The position numbers were made by a program, and so were the translations under genes. The notes under the pieces were generated by a model. It ran no database searches. It was not told the origin of the DNA and was given only the letters and a program-made list of their open reading frames with translations. A stretch of DNA of 64,000 bases from Sanderia malayensis. Lineage: Eukaryota; Cnidaria; Scyphozoa; Semaeostomeae; Pelagiidae. The stretch covers positions 1 to 64,000 of the forward strand of contig RQOL01000767.1 in the NCBI GenBank assembly GCA_013076295.1, read 5' to 3'. Positions 48,401 to 60,400 of the stretch are shown here, piece by piece (position 1 is the first letter of the stretch; every line of letters starts with the position of its first letter).

Positions 48401-51400
48401 CTTCTAATGCGACTCGAAAGTTGATACTAATGCTATTCGTAATATAGTTGACGAATTAGTATGTACCCCTGCTAAGCTAGGAAGGTATAATTTGGTCTTT
48501 TAAATATGTGTACCAATATATGATCATAATGGCGCAGACTTGCTTGGGTTTTCATAAAGCCTCATATAATCGTTTTTTTTATTTGACTGAGACTTAATTT
48601 GATGTCATGAGGAGTTTTGGCTTTAACTTCTTTTGATTTAATTAAAGTTTATTTTGCTCGAGGTAAACATGCTTTTAGCAGCTTTTTTCTTACAATCAAT
48701 TGATATAATATCGATTGCATAGTGAATCGTGTTGTTTCAATAAGTAATAAATGTTTTATGTTTTTTCAATTGTAAAACTATTCGCCTGCCATCTTGCATG
48801 AAGACTTAAGTATTAGGAAAACAATCTCTATTGTTTTTCTTTGCATTAATTAGAAGACAACAGAAGTAGTGAGAAAGGGTTACAAATCATATGATCGCAA
48901 TAATTGTAATCCACTATAGCCACAGTTAAAAAACTCGCCTGTTTATAAGTGGGTTAAAAGTTTCGTCAATATTTCAGTTATCTTGCGGTCAGCTGAAAGC
49001 TATTGCGATTATCTTGATAAAACAACGATTTAAAAAGTTTCAAATAGGCGATGTTAAAGCTATTTGATTTGCAGTGCAAACCATAAGCAAAATCAGTCCT
49101 TAATTTACTAATCCATGAGTGGTTTTCTTTTAACTAATCTTCTTTCAATCTTCATTATCAACTTGTTTCTGCTATTCGTCATATAATGATTCGATCTTTA
49201 ACGAATCTACTCCACATTTGTATAATACTCCTTAATTCAAGTCTAATTCACCATTTGAGCCTAAATTTATCCCTTCCAATAGTTTATTGATTTTATGCTT
49301 TCAAGCGTTATATTTTTATTTACTTCTTATAACTTCACCCTCCTTTACGAGCCAATGTTAATGCTATAAACGTGTGAATGAAGCGTCGTATAACATTTAG
49401 TGTGTTTCTGTTGTCGTAGGCATTTACAAGGACATCTGATGTCAGAGTCTCAAACCGACAAAATGCGTCTTACGTTACACTGAATCGTCACAAAACAATA
49501 TACAACAACTTCAAGGCCGAGGTAAGTGACTCACTCTAGTAGTCTCTATTTGATTTCAATCATATGTCTTGTTTTATTTGAAATTATTTTCATCCCACCA
49601 ACACTGCTTGTTTCATGGGCCTACAAGCATCAGAGCCAATGAATGATAACGAAGCCATGAAGACTTCCGGGGGGGGCGAGAAAGGAATTTTCAGATGCCG
49701 CCACCCTTCACCAACAGTGAAATTTTATGGTGCCACACCCTTATCCACCTCGTCTTGTAATTTCTCATCAAATTTAAAAGAATTACGAGATCCATTCTGA
49801 GGATAACTTGGGGAACGTTCCCCCCGAAGGCGTCCCCCCTACATCAGAGCATTATGAGACTGTGATGATGATGGTGATTGCATGGTGTTGCCAAATCGAT
49901 TACTAATCATGAACCATGGAAATGAAGATGGCTGCAGCAAAATACAAGTGAGTACTTTTTTGTTTCAAGTGTTTCTTCCTTTCTTAATTTTGCTAACAAT
50001 TTGACCGACGAATGACGAAATATTAATAACGAATTTATGCAATGAAATATTAAGTCGCTTCTAACGCCGAAATTTAGCTCTTTGGTGTGGGCTGGAGTCC
50101 AGACTACTGTCATGTGATGTAAATTTTTTATACTCATTAATTTGGTTTTTATTTTACCAAACAATCCTCGCCGCTTTGTTTTGGCAACAATTTTCAACAT
50201 AAAGTCAATTTTAGTTAATGTCTTTTATGCCACTGCTAACCACAAAATAACAATGAAATAAGAATTTAAAGATGGATTTCATTCACATTAGTTCAATGGT
50301 ACAAAAAGTGTTAAGATATAATGTACTTGTTTGTAACAGTTTTGATTCAAAAGTTAAACCAAAGATGATTGATTGCTTTCAACTTCATCTAGCTGCAATC
50401 ATTATCTGAAGCTCACACAGCCACACCCAACCGATTTTCATTTTAATATTGCTTGCTTTTATTAAATTCTTCTTAAATGTAGTATTGCTCTGGTCAGAAC
50501 GAATTCACTGTAACTTCTTATCGGCGTACAATTTGTGTTTAATCAAAGAAAGATTTAATTTTTGTAAGTGACTGACAGTTGATATAAGTTGTAGTTGCTG
50601 GTGATTCAGAGAATATAGATAAAAAAACAGGTCTTGTTGTCTGGGCTCTGTACAAAAAGTATGCCTTGAATAGTTAGGGCAGCTCATGGAAGGATTAGAG
50701 TAATAGAAAGTAGTTAAAGTATAGTTTGATCTATGCTGTATACAAAATAAGAGAAGAAGATAAACAAGTTGTTCGACTGTTTGTTCAGTCGTTTGTGATT
50801 GCCCAAGACTTTTATCTTGATTTAGTTTAGTTGCATATTATTTAACTACAAATGAAAATTCTTTAAATATGATATACTATGCGACTAAGGGAGCTTATAA
50901 TGTAGAATGAATGACAACTGGGTTGGTGAGAGAGCGGGCAGGCAGGATTAATGAGGCTAAATCAGGTATTGAGTATAAGTTGATGCGAATTAGACCAATA
51001 TGACACATTCTCATTAACGCATCAAAAACATGCAGTAGATTGAACTAAATACAACGCATCACCACATAACATACAATGCAAGTGAGTGAGTGAGTAATAA
51101 ATGTTCTTTATTATATAAAACTAAGCCGACATTGATGTATAGATTGGTGTGAGAACATATGAAGTTCAATGTTTGATCAGTCGTTTTATGGTTATTGAAG
51201 AATTTTATCTTGATTCATTCTAATATCTGCAATGATTCTTTGTCATATATTTATGTATCTATTATTAGATTAGAAATGACAATTCATCGCACGTCTACAC
51301 GTGTAATAGAAGTTAGGTTTGGCGAAATTAATCTATCACTGTTTTTATGTCGGTACGGCTTGAGTAAAGTCAAATCCTTTTTGGATGTTTGTGTTTTCTT

Positions 51401-54400
51401 GTTACAAAACACCGCTGATGAACCAAGATTGTATCAGCTAGTCAAATAAAGCAAGATTGTATCAATCATTTTTTACCAATCTATCCATTGTGTCGGTTTG
51501 TTCATACAGAGAAGCTCATTATTTTGATTTTAAGTCATAGTAAATTTCTGTAAGTTACTATAGGTTTATGTGTCTATTTTGTCAGATCATGCTCAATTTT
51601 GTTACACTCGTAGTAATAGTGTTCTGCTATACAGCATATGACAGTGGTATCTTCTCTTAAGGTCGATGATTGTATGATCGCCACAATTATTAATAAAAGG
51701 AATATTATTCCACTATTGCAAGCTTTTGAGAACTTTTCAATTAAGGCTGTCACAGATGTAGCGTTTACTAACAACATGATATCTTTCATGAATAATCATG
51801 TTAGTCATTTCGTCATAATTTACATATTCATATTTTACATAGATTTCGGTTCCATTTTCAAACAGTCAAGCTCACCCAGTCTTACCTATTGCGGCTTCTC
51901 ACAACTGATTCAATATATATTTTTCAGAAGACAATATTTTCGAAATTATTCATCGTAGCGTTTTTTGAATACATGTTCCGCCATTCAGATGCTAGTAAGT
52001 CTGTTTGAAATTCGTTTGACGGTCTATCAATGCAAATTAAAAGCAAAGCAAAGTAACAACGGGACAAAAACCTTTCTTTAAATGTCAAAAACATCTAACT
52101 TTTTCGTTTGCAGGTTGCCATTCCAATTATTTTGCAATCTTTCGATCTATGCCTTTCTCCTTTTGTTTACATATCTAAAAAGTATAAAATTGGTTTCTGT
52201 TTACAATTCAGAGTTACAATATCGTTATGCTTATTCTAACGTTATTCGCATTTTATTGTTAAGTTCGTAGCGAAGAATGTCAAATTTTAAAGAGAAATAA
52301 CAACTCAGATTGTTGTTTGCTTTAGTTCAAGCAGACATGGAACCATATAGTTGGCAATAAAGTTGAAATCATTCAAAGAAAGCTGACTTAGTTACTATTT
52401 ACTTTTTCAACAGTTATAGGACTACATGCAAGAGTACAGCGAGAATAGTTTTCTTTATTATCCATTAAATCAGTGTTGTTTAATTATTTACGAAATCTAT
52501 TAGATGTTTATCCTTTGTTATCCTATATTGGATAAAAGTAATGAAATTTGATTAACATCATTGACCAATGAAGACGGCTGTTGTAATTAGAGAAAGCGAT
52601 GCAATATTTCATGCCTTCAAACTTAAAATCACGCAAAAATAATTTGTATCGAAATATCATATCATCAATCTTTGATATGAAAATATAATAAATTATGCCG
52701 TGAATTTAAAGATTCTTAAGTTTCAACTCAAAAAGTCAAACAACAATTTCGTTCGGCTTTGCGAGAACAGGATAAAACAGTTTATTCTTTTAGGCCTATG
52801 TCGATTATTTGTGTCTGTTGGCAATGAATGTTTGTTACAGATTCACTATAGTAAATCGGAATATGGGAAAGAAGAGGTAGGAGGGAGAGAGGGAGAGAGA
52901 GAGAGAGAGAGTTATGAAGTTGATTAGGTTGAGAATTTTTGGTTTGTCGTGAGTGGTTTTTGCTAATAAAGAGGATAAGGAACGAGGACTTCCATCTGCC
53001 CTTTTGAATAGATTAATTTTGAAAAAGAACGCCACTTCTTCGTGTTTTCTTATTAATATTATGCACGAAAGTTGCAAAGGAATTCAAAATGATTACAAGG
53101 CGAGCCGACATATTTTCTTATTTCTATTCGCATGAAGCATGTTTGACCTCTTTTGCCCAATGGATATCACAGTTCATAAGCAACATTTTAAATATCGCAT
53201 TTGTTACAAAGGTACGTTAGGCCTTTATGAGATTACGTTGCCGCATCGTATCTATTGTATTGATATTCCAACAAAGAAACACACTCTTCAACATGATTGT
53301 AGCTGCGAAGGAGGCCAATGTAATCACCTTATAGCTTTATTCAGGTGCACATGTTTTAAGCTATAAGTAGACAGCCCTTAACGACCTACTACTCAATAAT
53401 AGCAGCTGATATCATACGAGGTAAATAAGATACAATTATTTCATTTTTGATTGTGACATACAGATCGGTTTCATGCTACTGTAGTCCACTGCTGCTCGCG
53501 TAATTTTATTTTTGGAGGGAGGTAAATCTGGTTTTGTTTTTAACTCCTTGTTCTTTAAACTTTTATGCTTGTTAGTCCTCTATTTGATTATTGTTATACA
53601 ATCTTTACTATCAATCGATGTCGGGATCATATTATTTCATAATTGAAGTTATTTAAGATATATGGTTTAGGGCCATAACTAAAAGAGTATATAACACTTT
53701 GATTTACAATGTTTACACTCTTATTTTTATAACGGTTCATAATGATACGGTTAGAATTTCCAAGAAATAATGACTATTTAAGAATTGCAATGGAAAACTC
53801 TAGGGCTCCGAAAGATTAGTGTATTCTGATTCGAATAGTGCGTCGACAGTGAAGTCTTTAGTCATTTTAAACCTAATGCACTTTTGTATGTTCAGTTACA
53901 ATTAGTTTTAACATCCTGGCACAGTACATAGTCTCTTCATGACAGAATTTGTTACATGCTCGTAGGTTTACTACGAAAATGCTAAGAGCTATAAAACATT
54001 ACTTCGTGTCAGTTTGAATTAGGGAATATCGATGCTAGTGATCCCATACAATACAATACAATATATTTAGATTCTAGGCAGAATGGCTTTTGCGATAATT
54101 TTGATCGCAAACGTTAAGAGAGGTTGCTAACTTTCAATTTTGGCTCTTTTATTTTGCAAAAATGTAATGCTAGTTCTAAAGTTGATACACGCTCTTTTTG
54201 AATAAGGAACCATTTTATAAGGAACCCACATGATCGATATATTTAAGAAGCCTATGCTACTGAGAAAACAATCCATAAGGAACTTTTCAATTATGAATAT
54301 TTTTATTACTGCAAGTTAATGAAAATTATGAAAGCGGTTCTATTAATTTCCAGTCAACTTTAACAAAACATATGTGTTGTACACACTCGGTTTTGCTTAT

Positions 54401-57400
54401 ACCTAATTGTATCTATGTAATAGTCTTATACCTAATTGTATCTATGTAAAATCTGCATGATGTTACAATAGGAATCTGTTAAGGAACTTTTGGAGTTACG
54501 ATTTCATCAATAGAGGTCCAAAAATAAGGAATTTTAGCAACTCTGCCTTGAAGTGGGCTCGTTGTAAAATGCGTAAATAGTCACCAAAAATGGTATGAAT
54601 GCAAAGATATTGTTTTGAAAAAGAAATAAAGCTGCTATGAAGAAAGGATAATATATTTTCTGGTCGTGCCTTATGTTTGTGTTTGCGTCCTTTGCTGGGT
54701 GCTATGATTTTCCAATCTGGATTTCCATTGAATTCTCCAAGAATAACAAGAAAAACAAGTATTGTTGTGTGAAAACTTTTGTATAAGGCACTTGTAATTG
54801 TTGTTAAAATGGAATATAATAAAGCATGAAAATATGTTTCATTTCCTATTCAATGAAGTAACAATGTTTCAGTTATGTTTGAGTTTAAACATGAAAATTT
54901 CGCTTTCATTGTTTTTGTAAACACCAGCACCATAAAGATCCTTTTTTATTGAAGTCAATTTGTTTTTCTATCTCAAAACATAATCAATCAATAATTAATC
55001 GCTCGCTATCTTTATTGACTTATTGTTTTCAATTGGTCCCAAATAGCTGATATGAATGTGTTAGGAAAATAGTAAAGAGGTTTTATTGGTAGTCACAGTA
55101 ATGTATATTGGGTTGTATTATACTTTGAGACAGAAGCATTCGACATCTATCCGTTTTCTTGCTGCATTTTGTATTTGATGAAAAGAACCGTACAATTGAT
55201 TTTGTTCGTTTGAAACCATTATGCATATAATGTTATGTGTGTTGTGTTTTTCTGCTTTTTCACACACTGTCACATATATCTTAACAGTGACATAAGCATA
55301 TAAGCAGGATCATTTCTCTCTTTTCTGAGATATTGACATCTGCCTTCGTTTTTTAGTTACCTTATTCAATAATTTAAATGTTAATCTTTTGTCCTATTTT
55401 ATGTCGATTCATCTTCATATATTATATTAATCCATTTGTTCACATGACCTAGCTACATGCATTTTTCATTGCTTTTGTCTAGAATTGTTGTTTAGTTTCA
55501 CGTTGTTTTTTTATATGAATCGGTGATCGTTTCAAAGAAACAAAGCCACCAGACGTTCCCTACCAATTGCTGTCATGTTTTTCAACATTCTTCTTCTTTT
55601 CAATTTGTCCATGTTTTCAAAAATTGAAACTTAAATGAGCTAATATATGATATTGTGCCACTTCATAGGAGATAATTTTTGTTCTGTGACCTGGTATGGA
55701 AACCCAACAGCAGTTAGGGATAGAACGATTGGATAGCAATGCAACTGAAGCTACTTTAGCCAACTTCCAACTGCGGATTAAGATTATAGTAGCAGTAGAA
55801 ACTTGCGATCAATATTAATATTTTAAATACATTTATACATGACGTTTTTGCATACTACTATTCACAACATTGCGTGATTTTTGCACATGACTTTGGGTAG
55901 ACGATTTGAACACGAAGCAACTTCCAATGAAGATCTCATTAAACATCTTGAATTGCAAATGATTCAAATGATTATGTTTAAACAAACCTGATTTAACGAA
56001 TCGTGTTGTGGTGCTGACATTTGATTAAAGTGGACATGATTAATTTATTCTGGATGTGTTTGAGATTAAAAAAGATTTCCATGTGTCGCTTGTTTGATTC
56101 CTTGTTTCCATCAATACTAGCTAATTTCGTGGATTTTGAATGATTTTTTATGCAAGAACACTACTTTCTATATGTCGTGCTATTTTTAACCATTTATTTA
56201 TATGAGCTAATCAATATTCCTATCACATCACACGAAACAATGACATTAAAGTAGACAGTGTATAGGTAAAATAAATTCACCGACCACCATCTTTTATAAC
56301 TTAAGTCGGAATCAGTTTGAAAATCCACGTCAACTATAGTCAGCTTTCGTTGCATTTGTTATAGTGATTTATGGCAGACTTAAAGAGCTAAGTTTTGAAG
56401 TAAACTTAGAGCAAATATTGTTATTAAATATCTTTTTATTTCACCTAGGATATTACGGAGGTTGAAGCTAACAAAAGGAATTGACCCAAGACTAAGTTAG
56501 AAAAGCAAGCCGTCACAAGGCATAAGATATGAAGACAGCGAATAGTTTGGATAGCAGCACAGAGGAAGCGAACGATTAAAGCCGCGAGAAATAAACGTTA
56601 CTAGACAAATAAAAGTCCATGCTAGCTAGAAATTGAATGACTGGGAGAAGAAGGACCGCTTTTCTGCTTTTTTGAAGTGAATTGCTCTTAAACAGCTGCA
56701 ATGTTGTGAGAAATATAACTGTTGAAACAGTTTCACCGCAGTCATTAGCCTCGTTTTGAGCTTCGCTTAGGTCAGCACACGCTTGGCAGTTGCCATATAA
56801 AGGCACCTCGCTCAACGATACATCTCATTCAGACTTGTAGCTACACCACTCAACTTGCACATATCCACATTCATTTGAGAAAGAAGCCTCGATCTGAGAA
56901 AATAAAATAAGCTATAACTGATAACACGAGGAAGCATTTGAGGGAGGATAATTGGCTGCCTGGAGAAGAACTTTCTATACCAATCAAGTGAATATCGTCT
57001 TGTATCACGTTTAGCAGTGGAGAAATGGATGGTGCAAGTTTCATGCGATTTTCTGATTCATCGCCCCCTTTGCTTTCACCCGAAACAAAGCCGCCAAGAG
57101 CTCCGAAATGTGCCAGGTGCAGGAATCACGGTATTGTCTCTTGGCTCAAGGGACACAAACGCGTGTGCCAATGGAGAAATTGCAGATGCAGTAAATGCAT
57201 TTTGATTTCAGAAAGGCAAAAGGTAATGGCAGCCCAAGTGGCATTGCGAAGGCAGCAAGCGCAAGAAGAATTGAACAGAGATGCAAAATTACAAGTTAAT
57301 GTTGCAAGTTTTGTCAGAGCATCCGAAGAAGAAAGACAAAGTTTAATGAAAAGAAGACTATCACTTGGTATGTTTCTCAATATTATCATCTATTTAATCA

Positions 57401-60400
57401 ATTTTCTAAATAGGAACCTACGTTGTACATGTATCTTGGATATAAACATATTAATGGTTCAATTTAATCACCTGGATTTGACTTGATGATATTGATCTCC
57501 AATTTATTTGACACGAGTTAGCTTGATTTTAAAGTATTTTTAAAGATTGTTAAATGTACATTATTTTTATTGTGTACTGAATTGTTTCTGTTTAGGAATT
57601 GAAGATCATGATAATGTGAATGCATGTGAAGATGAAAGTGTTGCTGAATCTCAAGTTGATAGTGATTCATGGCAGGACAGCAGTAAAAGAACCACCAGAA
57701 CACCACAAGACATGCCACTGCCCCATATCAATGCACAAATGCCAATTGCTGTTTCTCCTTGCCTTCTACGTTCACCATCGTCATCTGATCATAAGAACAA
57801 AGATCCTGCCGATATTCTTTTGAAAATATTTCCATACTTGGATCCAGTTGTGCTACGGTCTGTGCTTGTTAATTGCCAAGGTAATCTACTTAAAGCGGTG
57901 GAAATTCTGTCACCACACTCGATGACCAGACTGAAAGAAATCAAACCAACTGGAATAAAGGACATTCAGCCCATCCATACATATACAGCAAGACAAACCT
58001 CTGCATTTCAGCCACCGAATCGGCATACAATTGCAACTCAGTTGCCCTGTCCGATGCTGTGATAAAAGAAATGGTTTAATGCATGCTGCACAAGTGCGCA
58101 CGGATGATCATCGATTCTCGACAATGATGCTACCTTCAAGGGAACATCATCTTAACCATCGTCATCAGAATTTCCATCACCAACCTCGGCATGAATTTCA
58201 ATCTACTTATTTTGATTATTTCCTCTCACTTCAAGATAAGAAATTTGCCAATGACGTTCCTTCTGTGAACAGATCGCTGAATCATCTTGAGCAACAACAA
58301 AACCATGCAGTGGCAAGCAGACGGATGATGCAATCAGTTTGTTTTGAATGCAGAGCCCCAATAAGACCCCACGATGTCTTTGCAGAGTTTGTGGGGCCAG
58401 AGTAGCCAAATCCACAAACTAACAGAACATTGTTGTAAACAATATTTTATCGTTTAAATCTTGGGGAATAGCATGAATCCACTTTGGGTTCATCATATGC
58501 TAATTATTACGATAAGAGATCGTAAAACTCTTTTTCATTTTCATTATTGTCAAATTTCAAAGAGAGATGATGTAGAGATGTGCGCTTATTGAAGACACAC
58601 CAGACAACACACAAGGCGTGTGGCACGCATTGTATTAATTACAGCATAGAATAATGAATGTAAAAGTTAATAAAAGATTAGGGTTATAGATAGATTGATA
58701 GATGTTCATAACAAGGAACCTGATATGTTAAATTAATTATAGACAATTATAAATTAAATGATTTATGAAAGCTATTTGCAAGTATGGGTATTTCTTATTC
58801 CAGCAGAAGTCTGTGATTTTTTATTGATATTTTATTTCAGCTAATGTTACACAAACGTGAACATGCAATTGTTCATATAGTCTTATTTATCCAATGTAAG
58901 TTAATAATATGAAATAGATATATGTTTTCGCTATTTCATAGATTGATGATGCAACTATCAAAGAGCTTGATCGAAATTTATTTGCTGGTGAAGAAATAAA
59001 AGAAGTCTATGAAGAAGTTATTAAAACAATCAATAAAGTTCATCTAGAATTCGACAAGGCCAGTGACTATTCTTTATTCTTAATTTATCCCAATTGTTTT
59101 GCTATTCTTGTATTTAATATCAATTTTGAATACTTCTTTTTATAGGATGATTTTATAATCAAATGTCCGCAAACAACCGAGCAATTTGATTTATTTACAT
59201 CGGATCTTCTTAAAAATACAAAAGCAAATAAAACATTCAATCAAAATATAACAGGATGCTCGAAGCCTCCATGGAATTCTCAAGGAGCTGACGAATGGAG
59301 AAACTCGCAAGTTCATTATTTTTGTTTTTTTTTGTTTTTATTCGTGAGGGAAACCTTAAGTGGCTAAAATATATCAATTTTAGGTTCTTTCTTTGTTCTT
59401 TTCGTATTCAATTTTCTTTTTTCTCTTTTTTTAGGCCGAAATTTGGTGGACTTGGCAGGCAAGAGATATTAAACGTAAGAATCTCCAATTTATTGATAAT
59501 TAGAGGTATATGTTAATTTCAAAGAATTGTTCTTGTTAACTGGAAGGTAAAGTTCTATATCATTGTAAGATCTAATTGTTTTTTAGTTAAAAGCAAACGC
59601 TGAGAAAGATTTCATAATGCAAGAGAATTCTTACCACAAATCATCAGAAGAAAGAAAGCCAACAAAATCATATGCTGCTTGGTTGGCTTGGTGGAGATCA
59701 ACAATAAACAGTGAAGATTATCTCAAATTTGTTTCAGTTAATGTGAGTTCGTTTTGCAGCTTTCGATATTACAATAATAATGTGTAATAATAATTGATTA
59801 ATTTAAAACATTGTTAATCGTCTACGAATTTTTTATATTTCATTTTTCGATGCTTTCTTGTCTTTATTTCAGGATAATGATTTTCTGTCGAAAATTTTTC
59901 ATTTGTATGATTCTGGAGATGATGATGATGATGACGATTCTTCTCAAAATCTGACAATTGAAAATCCAGAAGAATCAGCAAGAAAAAGGTAAAACATTAT
60001 ATACTTTGAATAATTATCATAAATATTAATTCTGTATTTGATGACAGTCAATACAGTTAACGAATAACGTAAAATATTGTGTCTGATTTAGATCTCTTAT
60101 TAATCGTAATACAATCGAATCTCAATAAGACCAACCTCGGAAATTAGAAAATGCTTAGATATATTTGTGGTAAATTATAATCAGGGTACATTAAGTTACG
60201 AAACTATTAAAAAGGCCAGATATTGAATTGGTTTTATTGCCAGCACGAGATTCAATTGTGTTACACATTCATTTCAAAGTAGATTCATTGCATATACACG
60301 CGTCTGGTTTGATGGTAAAGTTGATCTACTGTTATACATTGCATGTAGGTTGATAGAAGAAAGACTTGGTGAATTGCAAGCCCAGAAAGATGAATATCAG

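Larger units (their letters stand above)
36026..51669. repeat. Right arm of large inverted duplication
   Basis: Reverse complement of 1-19,733 and about 4.1 kb shorter, lacking the LINE, the Harbinger MITE, the 2A-LINE block and two minisatellite units. It starts abruptly at the N gap inside an ADGRV1 exon and continues without a break into unique sequence at 51,670, so on this side the sequence seems a normal contig. Confidence 0.93.
49522..57024 (+). other. CCDC87 intron 20, upstream of the nested DMRT gene
   Basis: Begins at the GTAAGT donor of exon 20. The first 2.1 kb is the end of the inverted arm; from 51,670 on it is unique in the window. It holds a GA-rich microsatellite, a SWIM-like open frame (53,139-53,334), a 25-bp direct repeat pair near 54,396-54,449 and the DMRT 5' region. 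The rest shows no gene that I can support. Being upstream of a developmental transcription factor, it may hold DMRT enhancers (inference). Confidence 0.6.

Noticed and set aside
1..51669. A genuine giant palindrome like sex-chromosome ampliconic arms
   Set aside because: Allele-like variants, an arbitrary 100-N gap at the axis and a mid-exon start of the right arm favour a misjoin; kept open in the findings.
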